From positions 1 through 64,000 of the forward strand of contig JAFUDQ010000007.1 of assembly GCA_017459075.1 (NCBI GenBank): DNA of 64,000 nt, written 5' to 3'. This stretch comes from Bacteroidales bacterium. Lineage in GTDB: Bacteria; Bacteroidota; Bacteroidia; Bacteroidales; UBA932. The notes under the pieces were generated by a model that made no database searches, was not told the origin of the DNA, and saw only the letters and a list, made by a program, of their open reading frames with translations. How positions within the stretch are numbered: the first letter of the stretch is position 1; each line of letters begins with the position of its first letter. This document shows positions 53,143 through 60,662 of this stretch, in pieces. A program made the position numbers and the translations under genes.

Positions 53143-54654
53143 TTAATATGCAGAGCCCTGTGCCTGCTTAAGGGCGAGGGTATTGATTTGCAGCTCTATG
53201 CCTGCGTCGATGAGGTCTGACTTCGCCTTGAGCCATGCGCTCTGGGCAGCCAGCGCCACATTTGTGGTAATGACTCCTTCTTCAAAGCCGATGCTAGCCT
53301 GGCGCATATTCTCTTCTGCGCTTGAAAGGGCGCTCTCTGCCATGTTGAGTTTGTCAAGAGCCTCTTTCTGCTGCTTGCTGAGCTGGCTTACCTGAAGCGA
53401 TACCATCTCTTTTGCATCCTGAAGCTGGAGCTTGTAGAGACTGGCCTCTGCCTTAGCCTTGCGGGTCTTGTTGAGGCGCTCGAAACCATGGAAGATAGGA
53501 ATGTTAACCATGACTCCGGCGTTAAGCATTCCGCCCCACTCCTTGTTGAATCCGTTGTACGGGTTAGGATTGGAAAGAACGTAATTGACGGTAAGGGCAA
53601 CATGCGGAAGCATGTCTGCGCGAACAACCTTCACCTTGTTGTCGTAAATCTCACCTGCAAGCTCAAGGCTCTTGATTTCAGGCCTGTCGGCGTAAACCTG
53701 GTCCATGCTTTTCTCAGACGGCAGAACGGGACGGGCAACATCCTCTGAAAGCTCGTCATCAAGGACGATGTCGCTGTCAAGAGGCAGGCCTATCTGCTTG
53801 CATAGCAGCATCTTGGCAAGGGAAAGACCGTTCTTTGCCTTGCTCAGGAGCATATCGGCCTCATTGGCCTTAACCTTAACCTGAAGGACATCGGAACCGG
53901 TGTACATTCCTTCATCGGCAGCAATCTGGGCATCGCGTTCCATCTTGTGAAGAAGGTCTGCATAAACCTCTGCAGTGCGCTCTTTTGCGGCGATGGAAAC
54001 AATCTGCCAGTAGGCTTTGTCAACGTCGGAGATGAGCTGGCGCTGGGAGATGTCGTATTTGCTCTTGGAAAGTTCTTCCGCCAGGGCGGCTATCTTGTTG
54101 GCAGCTATGATTTTACCACCCATGAAAATGGGCTGCTGCAATGAAATTGCCCCGACGAACATGTTTTCAATGTCTACATGGAAGCTTTTGTCAATTTCCT
54201 GTCCAAGGGCGCCGATGGTGCTGGCGATATCCGTCTGTCCCAGCTGTGTCATGACAAGCTGCCACATTGGACTTGACATATATTCCTGCGCAAGAGCCGG
54301 GTTGCTCATGATTGCCTGCTGGAGGCTCTGCATGGTGGCGTTCATCTTGCCGCCGACTGCGGTGCCAAGGCCCTGAAGGCGGGCAGACATATCATTGTTA
54401 ATAAGGGCGATGTCTTGGTTGTTGTGCATGTAAGCCCCTGTAACTGAAATATTTGGGAAGTAATTTGCAAGGGCGATTTTACGATCGTATCCGGCCATTT
54501 CTATCTTGGTCTGGGTCTGTTTAAGTTCCAGGTTCCCTTCAAGGGCCATCCTCCTGCAATCTTCCAAAGACAGCCGCTGCTGGGCAGACAAAATTGCAGA
54601 ACTTGCAATTACTACTGCCAGAGCCGTAGTCAGGATTTTGGATTTATGTATCAT
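53143..54654 (-). CDS. TolC-family outer-membrane efflux protein
   Basis: A 503-residue OEP protein starting at ATG 54654 (MIHKSKILTTALAVVIASSA), which gives a clear signal peptide; the open frame extends upstream without one. Two repeats of coiled helices with the OEP start (LSLEDCRRMALEGNLELKQT) and ending with an ALKQAQGSAY tail. First gene of the four-gene exporter operon. Confidence 0.9.
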   Translation of the reverse strand: MIHKSKILTTALAVVIASSAILSAQQRLSLEDCRRMALEGNLELKQTQTKIEMAGYDRKIALANYFPNISVTGAYMHNNQDIALINNDMSARLQGLGTAVGGKMNATMQSLQQAIMSNPALAQEYMSSPMWQLVMTQLGQTDIASTIGALGQEIDKSFHVDIENMFVGAISLQQPIFMGGKIIAANKIAALAEELSKSKYDISQRQLISDVDKAYWQIVSIAAKERTAEVYADLLHKMERDAQIAADEGMYTGSDVLQVKVKANEADMLLSKAKNGLSLAKMLLCKQIGLPLDSDIVLDDELSEDVARPVLPSEKSMDQVYADRPEIKSLELAGEIYDNKVKVVRADMLPHVALTVNYVLSNPNPYNGFNKEWGGMLNAGVMVNIPIFHGFERLNKTRKAKAEASLYKLQLQDAKEMVSLQVSQLSKQQKEALDKLNMAESALSSAEENMRQASIGFEEGVITTNVALAAQSAWLKAKSDLIDAGIELQINTLALKQAQGSAY

Positions 54655-54713
54655 GTCTTTATATATTTTTTCTTTTTTCCAAGTTGCTATTTTGCCGCAA
54701 AAAGTGGGCCGAA

Positions 54714-54747
54714 TTGCTTCTTTCAAAGAGATTTCTTACCTTTGAAA
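54714..54747 (+). promoter_or_regulatory. AraC-gene promoter overlapped by an inverted repeat
   Basis: TTG (54714-54716), 20 bases, TACCTTTG (54737-54744) fit the consensus. TTTCAAAG (54721-54728) and CTTTGAAA (54740-54747) form a perfect 8-bp inverted repeat across the spacer and -7 box, a likely autoregulatory or repressor site. Confidence 0.65.
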
Positions 54748-54761
54748 TGTTTTAGTTGCTT

Positions 54762-55532
54762 ATGAAGAATATTTCAGCCCCTTTTGTACTTAGGGAACTT
54801 AATACCATCGGCTATAAAGAAGCCCCCGACGAACCTGCACGAGCCTTCGCGCAGTGGTCATTCCTTTATCTGATTTCCGGGGAGGTGCTGACCTACACGG
54901 GAGGGGAGTCCATCCTTTGCGGCAGTCACAATATACTGCTTGTTCCTCCCGGCACGGAATTCCGCGTCCGCTGGTACAAAGACAGCATAGGCTATACCGG
55001 CGGCTTTGAAGAGGCATCCCTGAAAGACAGGAGCCTGCCGCTGCTGAGGCTTACCAGCCCCAGGAAAGTGAGGATTTCTTATTCCGATGAGATTTTTGCC
55101 GATGAGCTTATGGCTGCCCTGTCAAGGCATCTTTCCGTACCTGAAATCGCTGCCTCTTGCATAGATTTGCTTCTCAGCCTTCTTCAGCCGGCTGAAGAAA
55201 CGGGCAGCACTATAAGCCGAGTATTTCTGGACGATATTTTCAGTGGTGCTCCTGTTTGCGGAGGGCCGCAGCTGTATGCCGGAAGGCAGGGAATCAGGGA
55301 GGCGGACCTGAACCGGGTGCTCAAAGAAGAAACCGGCCGTACTGCTGGTGACTGGATTGCCGTTGCCCGTATATCCCTTGCAAAGCGGTATTTACGTGAC
55401 CCGTCGCTGTCAATGGCGGAAGTAAGTGAGCGCGTGGGGCTTGACGATCAGTCCTATTTTGCGAGGTTTTTTCGCAAACTGGAGGGTGTGACGCCATCTG
55501 AATTCAGAAAGGATATTTTCAAAAAGTCCTAA
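54762..55532 (+). CDS. AraC-family transcriptional regulator
   Basis: A 256-residue regulator from ATG 54762, with an N-terminal cupin-like ligand domain (CGSHNILLVPPGTEFRVRWY) and a C-terminal pair of HTH motifs (LNRVLKEETGRTAGDWI; MAEVSERVGLDDQSYFARFF) ending FRKLEGVTPSEFRKD. It is divergent from the exporter operon and 55 bases before a TonB receptor gene; either could be its target. Confidence 0.88.
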   Translation: MKNISAPFVLRELNTIGYKEAPDEPARAFAQWSFLYLISGEVLTYTGGESILCGSHNILLVPPGTEFRVRWYKDSIGYTGGFEEASLKDRSLPLLRLTSPRKVRISYSDEIFADELMAALSRHLSVPEIAASCIDLLLSLLQPAEETGSTISRVFLDDIFSGAPVCGGPQLYAGRQGIREADLNRVLKEETGRTAGDWIAVARISLAKRYLRDPSLSMAEVSERVGLDDQSYFARFFRKLEGVTPSEFRKDIFKKS

Positions 55533-55551
55533 AACTGCTTGGATAATCCTA

Positions 55552-55580
55552 TTGTATCAGGACAAAATGATGTAGTTTTG
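55552..55580 (+). promoter_or_regulatory. Promoter of the TonB receptor gene (leaderless?)
   Basis: TTG (55552-55554), 18 bases, TAGTTTTG (55573-55580, full match). The ATG at 55588 is only 7 bases beyond the -7 box. Confidence 0.6.
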
Positions 55581-55587
55581 CATCGTT

Positions 55588-57804
55588 ATGAATATTTTTG
55601 CCGCTATATGTTTGTCCTGCGCTATCGCCGCCGGTCCCGGAGAAGGGGACAGGACGGACACATTGTCGGCTTCCGTAGTGACGGTTTCCAAACTTAACGC
55701 GGTGCTGGAAATGGCTTCCGCCCCTGTGGTTTCAATTTCCGGACGTGAAGTGCAGCAGCGCAGCCTGAGCAGTCCGAAGACCCTGTCGTCCCTCATTCCG
55801 AATCTGCATATTCCGGAATACGGCTCTGCCATGACTTCCACTATCTATGCCCGCGGCCTTGGCTCCAGGATGGAGAACCCTTCCATCGGCCTGTATGTAG
55901 ATGAGATTCCGGTCCTGGACAAAAATATGTTTGACACGGATTTCCTGGATGTAGAGAGGGTGGATTATGTAAGCGGCCCGCAGGGTACACTCTTTGGCAG
56001 GAACGCCATGGTGGGAGTGCTTTCCGTGACTACAAAGAACCCATCGGCATTCGAAACGGGGAGCGCTCATTTGAGTTTCGGAAGCGGCGGGACCTTTGAC
56101 GCTGCTGCCCTGTGGCAGAGTGAAACCCTTGTGTTCTCGGCCAGGGCCTTCCATACAAACGGCTTATATACAAACACTTACAATGATAATAAAATAGACG
56201 GAGGAAGCGGCCTTTCTTTCCGGTTGAAATATCGGCCTTACCGGGGAGCAGGCCGCTCTTCTGACTATTCTCTTTGGGTTTCTTATCTTGATCAGGGCGG
56301 CTGGCCCTACCGGTTGTATGACGGTGGCGATGTTGCCCCGGTGGCGTACAATGACAACTGCAATTACCGCCGTCTGTCCGTCCTTGCCGGAGCGGCGGAG
56401 GGCTTCAAGGTTGGATTGCATGACTTAAAGAGCGTCTTTTCTCTGCAACTTCTTGGAGACAAGATGAATCTTGACCAGGATTTTACTTCTGCGCGAATGT
56501 TTACCTTGGAACAGAGGCAGAGGCAAATAGCTGTTACAGAGGAACTTATATTTCGTCCTTCAATAGATGTTGACTGGTGGGACTCCCAAAGCGGACTGTT
56601 CCTGTTCGGAAAGTACAACAGGATGCATGCTCCCGTGCATTTTTTTGAAGATGGCATTGAAAACCTGATTCTTGGGAATGCGAATGCCCATATTCCGCAG
56701 TCTATCGGATACCTTGATTTTCAGGAGGATGACTTTGTGATAGGCAGCGATTTTGACCTTTTCTACCAGAATGCCGCTATCTATCATGAGTCGTGGTTTA
56801 CATTCGGCAAATGGAGGTTTACAGCCGGCCTCAGGGCTGATTTTGAATATCAGCACATGAAGTACGACAGCAATTCCCTGATTCATTTCGCCCTGCTTCC
56901 AAGGATGACTGAATTCCGGGAGCTGCCTTCTGTTTATAAGGGTAATACCCATAATTCTTGGCTCCAGATAGTGCCAAAGGTGGCCGTCCGCTACGGCGAT
57001 GAGCGTGATTACGTGTTCGCATCGGCCTCAAAAGGCTTCAGGGCCGGTGGCTTCAATACCCAGATATTCTCCGACATCCTCCAGGGACAGATGACGTCGG
57101 ACCTTATGAACAGCATGGGAGTGCATGTGGATGGGATGGGGGAGAGCCAGAATGTGAAAACCACTGCTTACAAACCTGAAGAAAGCTGGAATTTTGAGGT
57201 TGGGGGCAGGACATCCCTTACATCCGGAAGCCATCTTTTCGTACTGTCGGCATCGGTATTTGACATTGAATGCAGGAATCAGCAGATAACTGTTTTTCCT
57301 CCCGGCAAGAACACGGGCCGAATGATGGCAAATGCCGGTCGCTCACGCAGTTACGGGGCAGAGCTTAGCGCTTCGTGGCTGTGGAACAGCTGGCGGGCAG
57401 ACCTTCGCGGAGGCTATTCCCACGCCGCTTTCGTCCGGTACGATGACAACCAGAACGACTATTCCGGGAACTGTATTCCTTATGTGCCCTCAGCTACCTG
57501 GCATGCCGCCCTCGGCCGGCGGTTCGATGTCGACTGCGGCAGCTTTGAAGGTGTGGACCTGACGCTATCGGCCTCCGGATGCGGAAAGATTTGGTGGAAT
57601 GAAGAGAATTCACTTTCCCAGCCTGCATATTGTTTATTAGGGGCCGATGTTACCTTGTTATTTTATAAGTTTGATATCTTTGCACACTTTTCCAATCTGA
57701 CGGATAAGGACTACAGTGTTTTTTGTTTCAAGTCCGTCGGAAATACGTTTTTGCAGAAGGGGCGCCCTCGCTGCTTCAACGCCGGAATCAGAATAAAATT
57801 TTAA
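55588..57804 (+). CDS. TonB-dependent outer-membrane receptor
   Basis: A 738-residue receptor without the SusC-type N-terminal extension: short signal peptide, plug domain (about 35-155; YGSAMTSTIYARGLGSR, DVERVDYVSGPQGTLFGRNA) and barrel ending in RCFNAGIRIKF. No SusD partner, so it probably takes up a small cargo such as a siderophore, vitamin or metal chelate; cargo unknown. It is 13 bases before the lipoprotein gene and likely co-expressed. Confidence 0.88.
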   Translation: MNIFAAICLSCAIAAGPGEGDRTDTLSASVVTVSKLNAVLEMASAPVVSISGREVQQRSLSSPKTLSSLIPNLHIPEYGSAMTSTIYARGLGSRMENPSIGLYVDEIPVLDKNMFDTDFLDVERVDYVSGPQGTLFGRNAMVGVLSVTTKNPSAFETGSAHLSFGSGGTFDAAALWQSETLVFSARAFHTNGLYTNTYNDNKIDGGSGLSFRLKYRPYRGAGRSSDYSLWVSYLDQGGWPYRLYDGGDVAPVAYNDNCNYRRLSVLAGAAEGFKVGLHDLKSVFSLQLLGDKMNLDQDFTSARMFTLEQRQRQIAVTEELIFRPSIDVDWWDSQSGLFLFGKYNRMHAPVHFFEDGIENLILGNANAHIPQSIGYLDFQEDDFVIGSDFDLFYQNAAIYHESWFTFGKWRFTAGLRADFEYQHMKYDSNSLIHFALLPRMTEFRELPSVYKGNTHNSWLQIVPKVAVRYGDERDYVFASASKGFRAGGFNTQIFSDILQGQMTSDLMNSMGVHVDGMGESQNVKTTAYKPEESWNFEVGGRTSLTSGSHLFVLSASVFDIECRNQQITVFPPGKNTGRMMANAGRSRSYGAELSASWLWNSWRADLRGGYSHAAFVRYDDNQNDYSGNCIPYVPSATWHAALGRRFDVDCGSFEGVDLTLSASGCGKIWWNEENSLSQPAYCLLGADVTLLFYKFDIFAHFSNLTDKDYSVFCFKSVGNTFLQKGRPRCFNAGIRIKF

Positions 57805-57817
57805 AAAAGTATACATA

Positions 57818-58270
57818 ATGAAAAAGTTTTTTGCTCTTATTGCCGCAGCTCTGCTGCTTGTTTCCTGTGGTAGCAGCTCAAAAGATGATACAGAGGGGAC
57901 TCTTGAGACTGGAATTAACAATTTCAAAGGCACCATGGTAGTGACTTTCCAGGGAGAAGACGTCAGCACCCCTGATGTTGTCATCAGTATACATAAGGGA
58001 ACTTCCACTGCCGATATCCTTTTCAATAAGGTTAAGTTTGTGCCTCAAATGCCTGTAACACTGGATATTACGGTGCCTGGCGTCACCGTTAAGAGAAGCG
58101 GCAGTACCGACGTCCTGTCCGGTAACAATATCCTTCCTACCGTAGGTGCCATCCCCTATGAGCAGTACAATGTGACAGATCTTTCCGGAAGTGTTAAGAG
58201 CGGCTATCTTGAGCTCCAGCTTAACTTTGGACCTTACCCCACAAGGTTCCTCGGTTCGCAAATTGAGTAA
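57818..58270 (+). CDS. Small lipoprotein, calycin-like
   Basis: A 150-residue lipoprotein (ALLLVSC, Cys 17) whose mature part is predicted all-beta, in the style of calycin-like Bacteroidetes lipoproteins. It lies directly after the TonB receptor and could assist it in binding cargo. No catalytic motif is visible. Confidence 0.6.
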   Translation: MKKFFALIAAALLLVSCGSSSKDDTEGTLETGINNFKGTMVVTFQGEDVSTPDVVISIHKGTSTADILFNKVKFVPQMPVTLDITVPGVTVKRSGSTDVLSGNNILPTVGAIPYEQYNVTDLSGSVKSGYLELQLNFGPYPTRFLGSQIE

Positions 58271-58297
58271 CATTCTGCGCTAAAAGTATTTCCTATT

Positions 58298-58337
58298 AAA
58301 AACGTTTTTTGTATATTTGTTCGCTAATTGTGAACAA
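58298..58337 (+). promoter_or_regulatory. Promoter with CG palindrome and inverted repeat before the hexose MFS
   Basis: AAAAACGTTTTT (58298-58309) is a 12-bp palindrome just before the -7 box TATATTTG (58312-58319). TTGTTC (58317-58322) and GAACAA (58332-58337) form a second inverted repeat at the transcript start. The CG palindrome resembles the one at the starch-locus promoter (25446-25453). Confidence 0.6.
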
Positions 58338-58360
58338 ATAACAATTTAAATTATACGTTT

Positions 58361-59620
58361 ATGTCAAAGAAAAATGGAAATATCGTAGCGGTTATCACTA
58401 TGATATTCTTGTTCGGAATGATTTCATTCGTTACGAACCTTGCCGCCCCTATCGGCAACATCTGGAAAATGCAGCCCGGTATTGACGGTTCCAATACCCT
58501 CGGTATGATGGGTAACATGATGAACTTCCTTGCCTATGCCATCATGGGTATTCCCGCAGGAAGGATGCTTACAAAATTCGGATACAAGAAGACAGCCCTC
58601 ATAGCCATTGCAGTTGGCTTCGTGGGCGTTTTTGTTCAGTTCCTGTCCGGCGTTTCAGTAAGTTTCGTAGTATATCTGCTGGGTGCATTCATCTGCGGTT
58701 TCTCAGTATGTATGCTCAACACCGTGGTTAACCCTATGCTTAAGATTCTGGGTGGTAAGAAGTCCAACCAGTACATCCAGATTGGAGGTACATTCAACTC
58801 TCTCATGGGTACCGTTACTCCTATGCTTGTAGGTGTTCTCATCGGCCAGCTTACAAAAGAGTCCGTCATCAGCGACGTAAACCCTGTTCTCTTTATTGCA
58901 ATGGGTGTGTTCGCAGCAGCATTCGTAATCCTTAACTTCATCAAGATTGAAGATCCTGAAGGTGTTAAGTCCGACGGTAAGGCTGCAAGCCCATGGAAGT
59001 TCAAACACTTCATCTATGGCATCATCGCCATCTTTATCTATGTAGGTGTAGAGGTTGGTATCCCCGGAACCCTCAATTTCTATCTTTCAGATACTGCAAA
59101 TGGTGCAGGTCTTGATTCTTCAATCGCAGTCAAGATTGCCGGTTTCGTAGCAGGTACTTACTGGTTCATGATGCTCGTCGGCCGTTTCACTTCCAGTTTC
59201 ATCAGCGGAAAGGTTTCTGCCCGTACCCAGCTTACATGCGTATCTGTAGTGGCTATCGTTCTTTGCGTTGCCGCTATGTTCATTCCCGCAGCTAACACCA
59301 CCAAGATGCCCGTATTCACCGGCAGTGGTTTCGATATGGCAGTTGTTCCTGTTTCTGCACTTCTTCTTGTGCTTTGCGGTCTTTGCACCTCTGTTATGTG
59401 GGGAACAATCTTCGACCTTGCAGTTGAAGGCCTTGGCACAGCTACCAACCAGGCTTCAGGTATCTTCATGGCAATGGTTGTCGGTGGAGGTATCCTTCCT
59501 CTTCTCCAGAACTTCATTGCAGACAAAGCCGGTTACATGCCCAGCTATTGGGTAATCGTCGCAGGTCTTGCATTCATCCTCTTCTTCGCAGTTGTAGGTT
59601 CAAAGATCAAGAAGGCATAA
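58361..59620 (+). CDS. MFS hexose transporter (FucP/GluP-like)
   Basis: A 419-residue 12-TM carrier of the FHS group. GMISFVTNLAAPIG, GIPAGRMLTKFGYKKT and FNSLMGTVTPMLVG fit glucose/galactose or fucose permeases of Bacteroidetes. The ROK kinase gene 21 bases downstream suggests glucose (or a related hexose) as substrate, i.e. the product of SusB. Confidence 0.85.
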   Translation: MSKKNGNIVAVITMIFLFGMISFVTNLAAPIGNIWKMQPGIDGSNTLGMMGNMMNFLAYAIMGIPAGRMLTKFGYKKTALIAIAVGFVGVFVQFLSGVSVSFVVYLLGAFICGFSVCMLNTVVNPMLKILGGKKSNQYIQIGGTFNSLMGTVTPMLVGVLIGQLTKESVISDVNPVLFIAMGVFAAAFVILNFIKIEDPEGVKSDGKAASPWKFKHFIYGIIAIFIYVGVEVGIPGTLNFYLSDTANGAGLDSSIAVKIAGFVAGTYWFMMLVGRFTSSFISGKVSARTQLTCVSVVAIVLCVAAMFIPAANTTKMPVFTGSGFDMAVVPVSALLLVLCGLCTSVMWGTIFDLAVEGLGTATNQASGIFMAMVVGGGILPLLQNFIADKAGYMPSYWVIVAGLAFILFFAVVGSKIKKA

Positions 59621-59641
59621 CCTTATAAACCACAGTTATTT

Positions 59642-60601
59642 ATGGCACAGGAACTTGTATTGGGAATTGATATCGGCGGACAGACCACCAAATGCGGCGT
59701 TGTAGACGCCCGCGGAGCCGTTCTGGCACAGACTGTAATCCGCTCGGACACTTATGATAACGTAGAACCTTATATCGCAGAGCTCGCAGATGCCCTTAAC
59801 CGCATCATCAAGGAAGCCGGCGCAGAGGGCCGCATCCGCGGTATCGGCGTAGGAGCACCTAACGGTAACTATTATACCGGAACAATAGAGAATGCAGTTA
59901 ATCTTACATGGGGCGGCAGCAACACCATCGAGTTTGCAAAACTGCTGTCAAAGGCCATGAAGGGCATTCCTGTTTCCCTTACCAATGATGCAAACGCCGC
60001 AGCTATGGGCGAAATGACCTATGGCGCAGCAAAGGGTATGAAGAACTTCATTATGATTACCCTTGGCACCGGTGTGGGTTCAGGTATTGTTATCGACGGC
60101 AAGATTGTTTACGGTCACGACGGCTTTGCCGGAGAGCTTGGCCACGTTGCAGCAGTACGCCATAACGGACGTCCTTGCAACTGCGGGAAGACCGGCTGCC
60201 TTGAGACTTACTGCTCTGCAACTGGCGTTGCACGTACGGCACGCGAGTGGCTCCAGCTCAGCGACGAGCCTTCTCTCCTGCGCGGCATAGAGAACATCTC
60301 TTCCAAGGATGTTTACGATGCAGCCAAGGAAGGTGACAAGCTTGCCCTTAAGATTTTCGAGTTCACGGGCCGCATGCTTGGCGAGTGCTTCGCAGACTTC
60401 GTTGCATTCAGCGCCCCTGAGGCTATCGTGCTCTTCGGCGGACTTGCACGCAGCAAGGAGTTCCTGCGCGAGCCTATTGAGAACAGCATGAACGCCAATC
60501 TTCTCCCTCTCTGGAAGAACAAAGTCAAGATTGTGTTCTCCCAGCTTAAGGAGTCCGATGCCGCCATCCTTGGTGCATCAGCCCTCGCCTGGGAGCTGTA
60601 G
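59642..60601 (+). CDS. ROK-family sugar kinase, probable glucokinase
   Basis: A 319-residue ROK protein without an HTH, so a kinase and not a repressor. ATP-binding DIGGQTTKCG near the N-terminus, GTGVGSGIVIDG, and the zinc motif GELGHVAAV...CNCGKTGCLETY are intact. It most likely makes glucose-6-phosphate. Co-transcribed with the MFS gene and ended by the hairpin at 60621. Confidence 0.88.
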   Translation: MAQELVLGIDIGGQTTKCGVVDARGAVLAQTVIRSDTYDNVEPYIAELADALNRIIKEAGAEGRIRGIGVGAPNGNYYTGTIENAVNLTWGGSNTIEFAKLLSKAMKGIPVSLTNDANAAAMGEMTYGAAKGMKNFIMITLGTGVGSGIVIDGKIVYGHDGFAGELGHVAAVRHNGRPCNCGKTGCLETYCSATGVARTAREWLQLSDEPSLLRGIENISSKDVYDAAKEGDKLALKIFEFTGRMLGECFADFVAFSAPEAIVLFGGLARSKEFLREPIENSMNANLLPLWKNKVKIVFSQLKESDAAILGASALAWEL

Positions 60602-60620
60602 AGCTTCGCTTAACAATAAA

Positions 60621-60652
60621 AAAGAGCCTGTCGGTAATCCGGCAGGCTCTTT
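60621..60652. terminator. Bidirectional terminator after the ROK kinase
   Basis: AAAGAGCCTGTCGG, loop TAAT, CCGGCAGGCTCTTT: a 14-bp stem with one wobble, flanked by A-run and T-run. Convergent genes end on both sides. Confidence 0.85.
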
Positions 60653-60662
60653 CAGTTAGTTA

